Shown: positions 9,872-18,438, numbered from the stretch's first letter. The stretch is 64,000 bases of DNA from Rohdeia mirabilis (GCA_007750655.1 CP036290.1:2232001-2296000); one strand, 5' to 3'. Numbers and translations: made by a program. Notes: generated from the letters alone by a model not told the origin.

Positions 9872-11032
9872 TCAGTCCCGAGCGAGCACCTCGAGCCAGC
9901 CCGACCTCTTCAACTCGTCGAACACGTCCTGCGCCAGCACCCGGTGCCCGCGCTCGCCGTAGTGGCCCATGTCGTCGTCCAGGAACAGGTTCTCGTCCTG
10001 GTGCGCGATCGACGGGGTGACGATCCAGTAGCCCGAGTCCTCGACGAACGTGCGCGCGTCCTTGAAGCCGAGCTTCCGCATGCCGGCGAGCAGCTTCGGC
10101 ATCGCCTTCTCGAACGCCGGGCGCGAATCGACGGCCAGCGCGTTCGGCACGCCCGCCGTCTCGCCGCGCGACGCGGCCCACGGCGTCCAGATCTCGGCGT
10201 GGGTCTTCGCGCTCTCGCGCACGAGGTTCGAGAACTGGGGCAGCGCCACGACGACCAGGCGTCCGCCGTCCGCCTCGACCTGGGCCTCGATGTCCTCCAT
10301 CCGCGCGCGCATCGCGTCCCACAGGTACTCGGCGTCGCTCGAGTAGGGGCGCTCGCGGATCAGCGTGTCGACGCGGGCCTTCTCGGCCGCGACGGCGTCC
10401 TTGCTCCAGCCCAGGCGCAGACGTCCCTTCAGCGGCAGCATCACCACCTTCAACAGGAAGTCGTGCGACGCGGTCTTCGCGATCGTGCGGCGGTAGGGCA
10501 CGTCCTGTTCACCGCTCGCGCCGTCGAACGGGCTGGCGTCGAAGGGCACCGTGCCCACCAGGACGAGATCGGGCCGGAAGGGCCTGACCTCGCGCTCGTA
10601 GGTGCGCGCCATCTGCTCGAACACGTAGCCCTGCACCGCGAAGTTCATCGACTCGACGCGCAGGTCGATGCCGCTGCGATCGAACTCGGCCTGCACCAGC
10701 CGCTCGAGCTCGCGCCCCCAGGTGTCCTCGATCGCGACGCCCGACCCGTACGTCATCGAGTTGCCGAGCAGCGCGATCCGGAACACGCCGTCGTCTTCGC
10801 GCGCGGGCGTCCACTCGTCGTCGCGGTAGCCGCGCGAGTTGATGTGCTCGGCCACCGACAGGTCCCAGGACCAGCCGGTCTGACTGGGGATCGGTCGCCA
10901 GCCGAGCTCCGCGTCCTTCTCCGTCGTGACCCACTTGCCGTAGCCCGTGAACGCCGCGAGCGCGCCTTCGAGGGCGACGAACACGAGCACCACCACGAGG
11001 GTGCGCCAGCCGATGAGGGTGCGAGGGGACAT
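9872..11032 (-). CDS. SGNH/GDSL hydrolase-like membrane-anchored protein (AlgJ/AlgX-like role)
   Basis: 386 aa, with an N-terminal membrane anchor or signal (residues 8-28, LIGWRTLVVVLVFVALEGALAAF). The SGNH block I is ALLGNSMTYGSGV with its putative nucleophile Ser, and the C-terminal block is MGHYGERGHRVLAQ with the catalytic Asp/His region. Proteins of this kind work outside the membrane, moving or removing acyl groups on polysaccharides, and are commonly encoded beside MBOAT acyltransferases. Here the MBOAT gene is immediately upstream (31 bases), so I infer a joint role in O-acetylation of an exopolysaccharide or cell-surface glycan. The polymer is unknown and no polymer synthesis genes are adjacent. 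It converges on the 872-aa protein gene. Confidence 0.8.
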   Translation of the reverse strand: MSPRTLIGWRTLVVVLVFVALEGALAAFTGYGKWVTTEKDAELGWRPIPSQTGWSWDLSVAEHINSRGYRDDEWTPAREDDGVFRIALLGNSMTYGSGVAIEDTWGRELERLVQAEFDRSGIDLRVESMNFAVQGYVFEQMARTYEREVRPFRPDLVLVGTVPFDASPFDGASGEQDVPYRRTIAKTASHDFLLKVVMLPLKGRLRLGWSKDAVAAEKARVDTLIRERPYSSDAEYLWDAMRARMEDIEAQVEADGGRLVVVALPQFSNLVRESAKTHAEIWTPWAASRGETAGVPNALAVDSRPAFEKAMPKLLAGMRKLGFKDARTFVEDSGYWIVTPSIAHQDENLFLDDDMGHYGERGHRVLAQDVFDELKRSGWLEVLARD

Positions 11033-11063
11033 GGGGGTCGGTCGGAGGGTCGGTGCGTGCGGC

Positions 11064-12527
11064 TCAGAACTGGAAGTAGATGAACGGCGCCTCGGGCGGC
11101 GCGAGGGCGTAGAAGCAACCGATCGCGCCCGCGATCACGAGGCCCTGACCGGCGGCGTGCAGGCGCCCGAAGGCGGCCTCGAGCCCCAGCGTGACGCGCT
11201 CGGGCAGGAAGTGGGTGACGTAGCCGACGACGAGCACGATCCACAGTTCCGTCGGCAACGGGCGCAGCGGCACGCTCCAGTCGAACAGGACCGCCACCGC
11301 GTCGCGCAGGTCGCCCATGTCCGCGGCGCGGAAGATGATCATCGAGAAGGCGACCACGTGGAACGCGAACAGCGTCCCGAGCACCGACGTGACCGGACTC
11401 TTCGGCATCTTGCCCTGGGGCAGCGCCAGTCGGACGAGCCGCACGAGGCACAGCCAGACGCCGTGGTAGAAGCCCCACAGCACGAACGTCCAGGCCGCGC
11501 CGTGCCACAGACCGACCAGGGTCCAGGCCACCAGCACGTTGCGCAGGATCTTCAGCATCGACGTGCGGCTGCCGCCCAGGCCCACGTAGACGTAGTCCAT
11601 GAACCACGACGACATCGAGATGTGCCAGCGCGTCCAGAACTCCTCGAGGCTCTTGCTCTTGAAGGGCGCGTCGAAGTTCTTGCGCAGGTCGAAACCCAGC
11701 AGCCGCGCCGAGCCGATCGCGATGTCCGAGTAGCCCGCGAAGTCGCCGTACAGCTGCAGCGCGTAGGCGTAGACCGCGATCGCGAAGGTCGGCCCGCCCA
11801 GTTCGCGGATCGTCAGGCCGGCGTCCGGGTCGTTGCGGAAGGCCACGTCCACGAGGTAGACGCCGAGCACGTCCGCCATGAGCAGCTTCTTCGCCAGTCC
11901 GCGCAGGATCTGGAAGATGCCCGACGACACGCGGTCGCGATCGAACGGCGCCGGGTTCGCGACCTGCGGCAGGAAGTCGACCGCGCGCACGATCGGGCCC
12001 GCGACGAGCTGGGGGAAGAAGCTGACGTAGACCGCGAAGTCGAGCCAGCTCTCGCACGGCTGCATCTTCCCGCGGTACACGTCGATCGTGTAGCTGAGCG
12101 TCTGGAAGGTGTAGAAGCTGATGCCGGCCGGAACCAGGTACTCGAGCGGTCCGCCGCGTGCCGCCGAGAGGTGCCACAGGTCGAGTTGGCTGCCGAACGA
12201 CGCGAACAGGGCTTCGAAGCCGTCGACGAAGAAGTCGAAGTACTTGAAGAACCCCAGCATGCCGAGGTTCGACGCGACGCTGAGCCACAGCCACAGGCGG
12301 CGCCCGCCGGAACCCTCCGGCGCCGCCGCGATCCGGCGTCCGGCCACGAAGTCGACGGCCGTGCTGATCAGGAGCAGCGAGCAGAAGCGCCAGTCGGCCT
12401 GGGCGTAGAACCAGTAGCTCGCCACCAGCACCATGCTCATGCGCCAGGAGCGGCGCTCGGACCACGTCCACCACAAGAGGTAGACGGTCCACAGGAAGAA
12501 CAGGTACTGGAAGCTGTTGAAGAGCAT
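11064..12527 (-). CDS. MBOAT family membrane-bound O-acyltransferase (AlgI-like)
   Basis: 487-aa polytopic membrane protein starting MLFNSFQYLFFLWTVYLL, the typical N-terminus of AlgI/DltB-type MBOAT proteins. The conserved TRWHISMSSW-type segment and the catalytic histidine motif LWHGAAWTFVLWG (about residue 340) are present, followed by further transmembrane helices. The family transfers an acyl group from a cytoplasmic donor across the membrane to a polysaccharide or lipid. It is the first gene of a two-gene unit with the SGNH-like protein. The ATG at 12527 has no Shine-Dalgarno sequence and follows a TAGAGT element by about 18 bases, so the leader is short. Family is firm, substrate unknown. 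Confidence 0.92.
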   Translation of the reverse strand: MLFNSFQYLFFLWTVYLLWWTWSERRSWRMSMVLVASYWFYAQADWRFCSLLLISTAVDFVAGRRIAAAPEGSGGRRLWLWLSVASNLGMLGFFKYFDFFVDGFEALFASFGSQLDLWHLSAARGGPLEYLVPAGISFYTFQTLSYTIDVYRGKMQPCESWLDFAVYVSFFPQLVAGPIVRAVDFLPQVANPAPFDRDRVSSGIFQILRGLAKKLLMADVLGVYLVDVAFRNDPDAGLTIRELGGPTFAIAVYAYALQLYGDFAGYSDIAIGSARLLGFDLRKNFDAPFKSKSLEEFWTRWHISMSSWFMDYVYVGLGGSRTSMLKILRNVLVAWTLVGLWHGAAWTFVLWGFYHGVWLCLVRLVRLALPQGKMPKSPVTSVLGTLFAFHVVAFSMIIFRAADMGDLRDAVAVLFDWSVPLRPLPTELWIVLVVGYVTHFLPERVTLGLEAAFGRLHAAGQGLVIAGAIGCFYALAPPEAPFIYFQF

Positions 12528-12545
12528 GGGGGGGTCTTCGCGGCA

Positions 12546-12551
12546 ACTCTA
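12546..12551 (-). promoter_or_regulatory. Candidate -10 element for the MBOAT/SGNH unit
   Basis: TAGAGT on the minus strand within TGCTAGAGTTG. The predicted transcript would carry a leader of about 12 bases before the ATG at 12527. Confidence 0.3.
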
Positions 12552-12757
12552 GCAGGGGCGAGCGGGACGGCCGTTCACCGGGGCTGGCCGTCGAACGGCG
12601 GCGGCCGCGTGCTGGGAGAGCGGGGCGCGCGGCGCGACCGGGGTTCGGTTCCGGTGACTCGGTCGAAGAAATGCGATAACACCGGAGTCCGCCCGCCGTC
12701 CGGCTCGGTGTGAACAGCGTCCTGCACCGCCGCCCCCTCTGCGGCAGCTTCCTCCCC

Positions 12758-13456
12758 ATGGGTCCCCGCCGCATCGAAGAGCTCCTCGTCGAGGTCTTCG
12801 AGAGCGCCGGTCGGGGTCCGCGGGGCAGCGGCGCGGACGGCTCGGGCCCCGGCGCCTGGCCGCCGCCCGGCGCCACCCTGGACTCGCCGGACCGCTGGCG
12901 GGCGCGCTTCGCGAGCGGCGATCGGCGCGCCTTCGCGGATCTCGTGCGGGTGCTCGGTCCCAGGGTGCGAGCGACGCTGGTGCGCCTCGTCGGCTCGCGC
13001 GACGACGCCGACGACCTGACGCAGGAGACGTTCGTGCGGGCCTGGCGCCGGCGCGAGCAGTTCGACGGGCGCGGTTCGGTCGAAGGCTGGCTGCTGCGCA
13101 TCGCGGTCCACCTGGCGCGCGACCACCAGCGGCGCACTCCGCGTCCGGCGCTCGAACTCGACGTGGAGCGCGATCGCGACCGCGGCCCCGGTCCCGAAGG
13201 CGTCGCGAGCCGGCGCGAGCTCGAACGCGCCCTGCGTCTGGCGATCGCGTCCCTGCCCCAACGCCTGCGCGCGCCGCTCGTGCTGCGCGTGGTGGAGGAG
13301 CGGCCCTACGAGGAGGTCGCGCGGATCCTCGAACTCGCGCCGGGAACGGTGCGCATCCAGGTCATGAAGGCGCGGCGGCGTCTGGCGCGCGCGCTCGAAG
13401 TGTGGATCGGCCCCAACGGATCACAGAGCACGAGCGACGAGGAGGTGCGCCCGTGA
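12758..13456 (+). CDS. ECF-type RNA polymerase sigma factor
   Basis: 232-aa sigma-70-family factor with only regions 2 and 4, the ECF layout. Region 2 is clear (FADLVRVLGPRVRATLVRLV, then DDADDLTQETFVRAWRRR). Region 4 contains the helix-turn-helix LPQRLRAPLVLRVVEERPYEEVARILELAPGTV followed by RIQVMKARRRLARAL. I chose the ATG at 12758; an in-frame GTG at 12710 would add MNSVLHRRPLCGSFLP, which looks unlike protein. A 30-50-residue Gly/Pro/Ser-rich stretch precedes region 2. The stop codon overlaps the GTG of the next gene (GTGA), a typical arrangement for a sigma factor and its membrane regulator. The target promoters are unknown. Confidence 0.92.
   Translation: MGPRRIEELLVEVFESAGRGPRGSGADGSGPGAWPPPGATLDSPDRWRARFASGDRRAFADLVRVLGPRVRATLVRLVGSRDDADDLTQETFVRAWRRREQFDGRGSVEGWLLRIAVHLARDHQRRTPRPALELDVERDRDRGPGPEGVASRRELERALRLAIASLPQRLRAPLVLRVVEERPYEEVARILELAPGTVRIQVMKARRRLARALEVWIGPNGSQSTSDEEVRP
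13439..13445 (+). promoter_or_regulatory. Shine-Dalgarno sequence deciding the start of the anti-sigma-like gene
   Basis: GAGGAGG lies inside the end of the sigma factor gene, seven bases before the GTG at 13453. It supports that start over an in-frame ATG at 13402 deeper inside the sigma gene. Confidence 0.7.
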
Positions 13457-15615
13457 CGTCACGTCGACGCACACGCCAGCTCCTCGAACGCGCGTTCGAC
13501 GGCACGCTCGACGCGGAGGGGCATCTCGAGCTCGAACGGCTGGCCGCGGCCGATCCCGCGCTCGCCGAGGAAGCCGCCGCGCAGCGACGTCTGGTGGCCG
13601 CGCTCGAAGGGCTCGAGGAGCCCGAGGCCGAGCCCTTCGACGTGGAGGCCCTGGTGGCCCGCGTGGAGCGCGCGATCGACGCCGAGGAGATCGAGGTGGC
13701 GTCCGGGCCCCGTTCGTGGCGCGGGCCGCTGGTCCTGGTCGGGCTGGCCGCAGCCGTGGCGCTCGTCCTGTGGGCGCCGTGGCGGCCCGTGGCGCGCGAC
13801 GGCGGTGGGGCGGTGCGCCCCGGCGGCGGGACCGAGGAGGTTGCCGTGCGCGGTGACGGTGGGGCTGCTGAGGGTGGGGCTGGAGCGGTGGACGGTGTGG
13901 TCGGAGACGGTGCCGTCGGTGACGGCGCGCTCGCGACCGACGGACCCGACTTCGCGGCGCCGCTCGACACCGATCCCAGCGGCGCGCCGAGTCTCACGGA
14001 CACGGACACCGAGACGGACACGGACACCGAGACGGACACGGACACCGAGACGGACACGGACACCGAGACGGACACGGACACCGAGGCGAACACTGGCACC
14101 GGCACCGGCACGCCGTGGCGCGCGGCGCGCGGTCTCGAGCTGTCGCGCGAGTTGGCCGAGGTGGACACGGAGCGCTTCGAACAGGATCTGGCGCGGGCCG
14201 CCGAGAGGCTCGCCGCGCTCGATGCACCCGCGAACGACGCAGATTGGCGGCGCGGCGTGCGAGCGGCGCTGCGCGGGACTTCTTCGCTTCCGAGCGGTCC
14301 GTTCGCGAGCGAGGTGGATGCGCAGGCAGCGGGTCGCGGAACCCGGCCGGGCGCCGATCCCGTGGACCTGGCGCGCGCGCTCGTCGACCGCGAGCTCGAT
14401 CCGAGCGCCGACGGAGCCGTCGAACGCATCGCGCTCGCGTGGCTGTTGCTCGAGGACGATCCGATCGGTCGACGTGTGGTGTCGGAACGGCTCGTCCTGA
14501 AGGCGCCGGGTGCGTCGGGCGACCCGAACGAATCGGGCGTCGACGCCGCGGTGGACCGCGCTCTTCGGCAGCGTCGCCGCGAGCTCGCACGGGACGCGTT
14601 CCTCGTCGCGGCCGACACGGATCGACTGGTGCGCGCGGTCGTGACCGGTGAACTCGACCGGCGGGACGGCTCGGCGCTCGTCGAAGCGCTCGAACAGCGC
14701 GGATCGCTCGCCGTCGCGCGCTTTCGGGACGCTCTCGAACGCGGCGCGTGGCACGAGGCCGACGGGACGTTGCTCGCGACCGTGAGTGCGAACGTCGACG
14801 GTCTGGCCCGAGCGCTGGTGGACGGCGTGGTCGACGGCTCGCGACCCGTGAGTGCATTGGGCGCCCTGCGCGAGAACACTTCCGCGCGACAGCACGTGGC
14901 CGAGCTCTTGGACGCGGCCCGTGCGGGGCGCGAACGCGAACGTCTGTTCGACGCGGTCGGTGTTCTGGGTGCCACGGAAGCGCTCGACGCGGTGCGCGAA
15001 CGTGCCCTGGCCGGCGATCGCAGTGCCGTCGCGGCCCTGCTCGAACTCGAGGGGCGCGACGCGACCGCGGTCTGGATCGAACTGGCTCCGCGCGAGGTTC
15101 CCAGCGCTCGCATGCGCGGTTGGGAGCGCGTGGCGACCGAGCGCGCGACCGATCTCGTCGATCTGGCGCGCGACCTGCCGTTCGACGATCAGCGCGTGGA
15201 CGAACTGGTGGAGGGCGTGCTGATCGCGGACACGCCCGAGTCGGTGGAGGTCTTGCTGGTGCTCGCCGCGCGCGTGGATCTCGACGCCGCGCTGCGCACC
15301 GTGCTCGTTGATTCGGCGGTCGAGCATCGACTGGCCGCCGGAGCGATCGAACCCGCCGACAGCAGCGACCTCGCCGCCGCCCTCGCCCGGGTGGCGAGTT
15401 CGTCACCTGGCGACATGCACGTGCAAGCGGCCTGCCTGACCGCGATCTACCGGCTCTTCGGCCGGGACGCGGCCGAGGCCTGGTGCCGCGAGCGCTTCGA
15501 CGACGACGTGCGTCCCCTGGACGCCTTCGAACGTGGCCGACCGGAGTCGGCCGGTACGCGGGCCCGAGTGCGCCTGCTCCTGGAACGGACCTCGAGAGAT
15601 CGCGCACGCGCGTGA
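13453..15615 (+). CDS. Putative transmembrane anti-sigma factor with a long helical extracytoplasmic part
   Basis: 720 aa from the GTG at 13453. The N-terminal 75 residues (RRRTRQLLERAFDGTLDAEGHLELERLAAADPAL...) resemble the short helical cytoplasmic domain of anti-sigma factors but lack the Cys/His zinc motif. One transmembrane helix follows at about 95-115 (GPLVLVGLAAAVALVLWAPW). Outside it are a Gly/Ala/Asp-rich linker, a strict Thr-Asp-Thr-Asp-Thr-Glu repeat (about residues 182-211), and about 500 residues of Ala/Leu/Arg/Asp-rich helix that could be HEAT-like. The GTGA overlap with the ECF sigma gene makes a regulatory pair likely. The extracytoplasmic part may be the sensor. The anti-sigma role is inferred from topology and position. 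Confidence 0.65.
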   Translation: MTSRRRTRQLLERAFDGTLDAEGHLELERLAAADPALAEEAAAQRRLVAALEGLEEPEAEPFDVEALVARVERAIDAEEIEVASGPRSWRGPLVLVGLAAAVALVLWAPWRPVARDGGGAVRPGGGTEEVAVRGDGGAAEGGAGAVDGVVGDGAVGDGALATDGPDFAAPLDTDPSGAPSLTDTDTETDTDTETDTDTETDTDTETDTDTEANTGTGTGTPWRAARGLELSRELAEVDTERFEQDLARAAERLAALDAPANDADWRRGVRAALRGTSSLPSGPFASEVDAQAAGRGTRPGADPVDLARALVDRELDPSADGAVERIALAWLLLEDDPIGRRVVSERLVLKAPGASGDPNESGVDAAVDRALRQRRRELARDAFLVAADTDRLVRAVVTGELDRRDGSALVEALEQRGSLAVARFRDALERGAWHEADGTLLATVSANVDGLARALVDGVVDGSRPVSALGALRENTSARQHVAELLDAARAGRERERLFDAVGVLGATEALDAVRERALAGDRSAVAALLELEGRDATAVWIELAPREVPSARMRGWERVATERATDLVDLARDLPFDDQRVDELVEGVLIADTPESVEVLLVLAARVDLDAALRTVLVDSAVEHRLAAGAIEPADSSDLAAALARVASSSPGDMHVQAACLTAIYRLFGRDAAEAWCRERFDDDVRPLDAFERGRPESAGTRARVRLLLERTSRDRARA
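13996..14085 (+). repeat. Perfect 18-bp tandem repeat, five copies, in the anti-sigma-like gene
   Basis: The unit acggacacggacaccgag is repeated five times without a mismatch (90 bp). In frame it encodes Thr-Asp-Thr-Asp-Thr-Glu. Because 18 is a multiple of three, slippage would change the linker length without breaking the frame. It is followed by a short Thr-Gly repeat (TGTGTGTP). Confidence 0.95.
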
Positions 15616-15620
15616 GGAGA
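15614..15620 (+). promoter_or_regulatory. Shine-Dalgarno sequence for the 608-aa secreted protein
   Basis: GAGGAGA overlaps the stop codon of the preceding gene and sits six bases before the ATG at 15627. It fixes that start and suggests cotranslation with the sigma/anti-sigma pair. Confidence 0.7.
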
Positions 15621-15626
15621 CCCCAT

Positions 15627-17453
15627 ATGTTCATCGACCCTGTGACACTTGCACTGGCAGCCACATTCTTCGGCGCGCCATTGATCCACGACGACCCGTC
15701 CGAGGAGCAGCAGCCGATCGTGCTACGACTCCACGACTTCTCCGACCTGCGTGCGGTCCTCGGTGAAGGAGACGTGGCGAGCGGACTCGACGCCGGAGCC
15801 CGGGTCGTCGCGCCCACGCTCTCGCGCGAGCCGCTGATGTCCTTCGACGAGTTCGGTCCCAGTGAGGCGTACATGGAGCTGTACGAGCTGCTCAACGTGT
15901 GGACGCCGGAAGTGTGGGAGCTCGAAGGCACCCTGCTCTCCGATCTGGGGGATCAGCGCATGCTGATCGCCGCTCCGTCCGAGACCCATGCGAAGATCGA
16001 CCAACTGCACCAGGTGATGCGGCTCGCGAATCGCGCGGACGCGCGCCTGCACGTGGAGCGTTGGAGCGTTCCCGTGGAGGAGTTGAACACGGACGTGCGC
16101 GGCGGCCTGATCGCGACGGAGGCGGCGCGTTCGCTGTCCGCCCGGTTCGCGCCGATCGGCGACGGAAGCGTCTACCAAGTGGTCGCCACGGCTGCCGACG
16201 ACGCACTCTTCGGGACCACGCGCATCGAGTCGGTGGTCTTCGGCGTGGACACCGAGATCGCGAGCGGGGTCGCCGCGAACCGTCCCTACCTGCGTACGCT
16301 GTCGACGGGCCTCGAGGGACGCCTGCGCGCCGCGCCCGGCAACGGCGGCTGGTACGTGGCTGCGACGCTGACGAACCGCGACATCGTCCCGACCAACGAA
16401 GGACGACAGGCCCGCCTGCGCGTCCGACTCGAGGGTGGGGCGGAGATCGATGGCGGAGAGTTCGAGTCGGGGACGACGCTGCACACGAGCGCCCTGACCA
16501 CGGACGCCTTCGTGCCCGACGGCAAGGCACTGGTCATGATCGAGAGCGACGGCGACATGCTCGACGTCACCATGGTCTGGTCCGTCGGCGGCGACAGTTC
16601 GATCGTGCGCCGGCTGGGGGACGCGACCCAGGTCCACCTCGGTGCCGCGCTGCGCCCCCGTGGTTTCGGACATCGAGTCGATCTCGAAGGATCGATCGCG
16701 CCGGCCTCGGCCTTGCAGGCGGACCCGTCCGACTGGGCCGGCAACCTCGCCGTGACAGGGCTGGTGGGTGACGACTACGACGCTCTCTACGAGGGTCTGT
16801 TCTCGAGCGTGTACGACCTCGGGAGGGACTGGATGAACGTGGAGAGCGAGTACGACGAGGCCTTCGCGCGCTACGAGCAGGTCGAGCGCGCGATGGAACA
16901 CATCTGGACGGTCGGCCCGTTGTACGGGACGTTCGTGCTGCGCCCCGACTTCGAAGCCGACGTGGTGCAGGCGGTGGCCGAACGAACCGCAGCGCTCGTC
17001 GCCGTCTTCGCGCCCGACAAGGACGCCGTCACCCTGCGCGGTCGGATCGTCCGCGGCGACGAGGTCCTGACGCGCTTCACGTTCCCGGTCGCGATCGGCT
17101 CCACGTGCACGGTCGTCGACACCACGGAAGTCCTGCGTCTGGTCGGTGTCGATGTGGAGGTCGCGGAGAACGTGGCGTCGGCAGCGACCGTCACGGCTCC
17201 GATCGTCGAGGGTGCGGCGCTGACGCTGCGGGTCCAGCGCAGTGGCGACGGACTGGCGGTGACCGCGGAGGGGAGCCACCAGCGCTCCGTCACGTCGGAG
17301 CTCACGATGCGTGGCGGCCTGGTGACCGCGATCGAGCGCTGGAAACTCGACACGACGCTCTTCAACGGCACCCGCAACACGGCGGACGGCCAACTCGTCT
17401 TCGGCGACCTCGGGCCGACCGGGACGCGCCTCGAGATCGAAGTCGTGCGCTGA
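15627..17453 (+). CDS. Secreted protein of unknown function, third gene of the sigma operon
   Basis: 608 aa, unrecognised. The N-terminus MFIDPVTLALAATFFGAPLIHDD looks like a short signal peptide. The rest is beta-rich and acidic, without further membrane segments. A segment near residues 130-260 (HVERWSVPVEELNTDVRGGLIATEAARSL and following) shows alternating hydrophobic strands. A Shine-Dalgarno sequence and an 11-base gap tie it to the anti-sigma-like gene, so it is probably coexpressed with or controlled by that sigma factor. A strong hairpin lies 67 bases downstream. It could be a substrate or sensor partner of the regulatory pair, but nothing in the sequence identifies an activity. Confidence 0.7.
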   Translation: MFIDPVTLALAATFFGAPLIHDDPSEEQQPIVLRLHDFSDLRAVLGEGDVASGLDAGARVVAPTLSREPLMSFDEFGPSEAYMELYELLNVWTPEVWELEGTLLSDLGDQRMLIAAPSETHAKIDQLHQVMRLANRADARLHVERWSVPVEELNTDVRGGLIATEAARSLSARFAPIGDGSVYQVVATAADDALFGTTRIESVVFGVDTEIASGVAANRPYLRTLSTGLEGRLRAAPGNGGWYVAATLTNRDIVPTNEGRQARLRVRLEGGAEIDGGEFESGTTLHTSALTTDAFVPDGKALVMIESDGDMLDVTMVWSVGGDSSIVRRLGDATQVHLGAALRPRGFGHRVDLEGSIAPASALQADPSDWAGNLAVTGLVGDDYDALYEGLFSSVYDLGRDWMNVESEYDEAFARYEQVERAMEHIWTVGPLYGTFVLRPDFEADVVQAVAERTAALVAVFAPDKDAVTLRGRIVRGDEVLTRFTFPVAIGSTCTVVDTTEVLRLVGVDVEVAENVASAATVTAPIVEGAALTLRVQRSGDGLAVTAEGSHQRSVTSELTMRGGLVTAIERWKLDTTLFNGTRNTADGQLVFGDLGPTGTRLEIEVVR

Positions 17454-17519
17454 CGGCCAGGGTCCGGGGGCGCGACGGGCGACCCCGGAACGGCCTTGCG
17501 ACGGCGCTCGCCGAAGCGC

Positions 17520-17556
17520 AGAAGGGCTCCTCACCGCTGCGGTGAGGAGCCCTTCT
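17520..17556. terminator. Perfect 18-bp-stem hairpin, probable bidirectional terminator
   Basis: Bases 17520-17537 are exactly complementary to 17539-17556, with a single central base at 17538 (a few apical pairs must open to form a loop). It lies between converging genes, 67 bases after the stop of the secreted protein and about 100 bases after the end of rbfA on the other strand. No long T-run follows on either side, so it may act as a processing or stabilising hairpin instead. Confidence 0.75.
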
Positions 17557-17657
17557 CGCGTGTGGCCGTTGCTCGGAGCGTGGCTGGGCCCGTCGTGGCT
17601 GCGACCGCCGCTTCGGAACGCGCCGTGCGCGCGTGGGCCGCGCGCTGTCCGACGCGT

Positions 17658-18167
17658 TCAGTCCGCCGGTTCGTCCCGGCGTTCGTCCAGGAACTCCTGG
17701 TACTCGTCCTCGGCCAGCTGGTCCGCCGTGCGCGCGTCGAGGTGATCGGGATCGCTCCAGACCCCGTCCTCGTCGGCGTCCGCGTCGGAGTCCTCGATGG
17801 CGCCGGACTTGATGGCTTCGTCGCGGGCGATCGCGGCGCGGATCGCGGCGTCCATCTCGGCCGCCAGACGCACCGATTCGTCGAAGATCCAGGTGATGCG
17901 CGGAATGCGCCGGGTGCGCAGGACGCGCCCCACCTGACGCTGCACGAAGCCGGCGGCGTCCTCGAGGGCCCGGTGGGTGCGACGCTGGTCGGCGTCCGAG
18001 CCCATCACGGAGTACTTGATGCGGACCGAGGCGAGATCGTTCGTCAACTCACAACCCGTGAGGGTCACGAGTGTGATGCGCGGGTCCGCGAGCTCGAACT
18101 CGACGCAGTGCGCGGCGCGTTCGAGGATGCGCGACTCGAGCCGCGCGATGGTTCGGGGATTGGTCAT
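17658..18167 (-). CDS. rbfA: 30S ribosome-binding factor A
   Basis: Late maturation factor of the 30S subunit that acts near the 5' end of 16S rRNA. 169 aa; residues 1-115 carry the KH-like RbfA fold: RTIARLESRILERAAHCVEFELADPRITLVTLTGCELTNDLASVRIKYSVMG, then the region ending in RTRRIPRITWIFDESVRLAAEMD. The last 50 residues are an acidic Asp/Glu-rich tail longer than in most RbfA proteins. It follows infB in the nusA-infB-rbfA order common to bacteria, but a 271-bp spacer with tandem repeats separates it from infB, longer than usual. The ATG at 18167 has no clear ribosome binding site. Confidence 0.93.
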   Translation of the reverse strand: MTNPRTIARLESRILERAAHCVEFELADPRITLVTLTGCELTNDLASVRIKYSVMGSDADQRRTHRALEDAAGFVQRQVGRVLRTRRIPRITWIFDESVRLAAEMDAAIRAAIARDEAIKSGAIEDSDADADEDGVWSDPDHLDARTADQLAEDEYQEFLDERRDEPAD

Positions 18168-18282
18168 GGGAGGAGCGGCCGTCCGGCGCCGACGTGGGTG
18201 TGCTGCGTCGAGGTGCTGCCGCGCGCGTCACCGGGTTCACCGGCACAGCGCGCTCTTCGGGCCGGTCGTCGTCCCGAAGGGG

Positions 18283-18330
18283 TCACCGTCCGAGGAGTTC
18301 ACCGTCCGAGAGGCTCACCGTCCGGAGCGA
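18283..18330 (+). repeat. Three tandem 16-bp imperfect repeats in the infB-rbfA spacer
   Basis: Copies begin at 18283, 18299 and 18315, each starting with tcaccgtccg and differing in the last bases. They sit in the transcribed spacer between infB and rbfA. Function unknown; they could be protein-binding sites or a relic of slippage. Confidence 0.7.
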
Positions 18331-18438
18331 ACTCGAGCGCGGCCGGACCATTGGCCCGGCCCGGGTCCGTTCGACGACCACCAGCTGCTCGGCGACGGCC
18401 GGATGCAGGGCACCCGACCGCCGCCGCGCGTCCTTTCG

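Noticed and set aside
13996..14085. CRISPR-like or transposon-end repeats
   Set aside because: The repeat is a short perfect tandem array inside a coding region with no spacers, cas genes or inverted ends.
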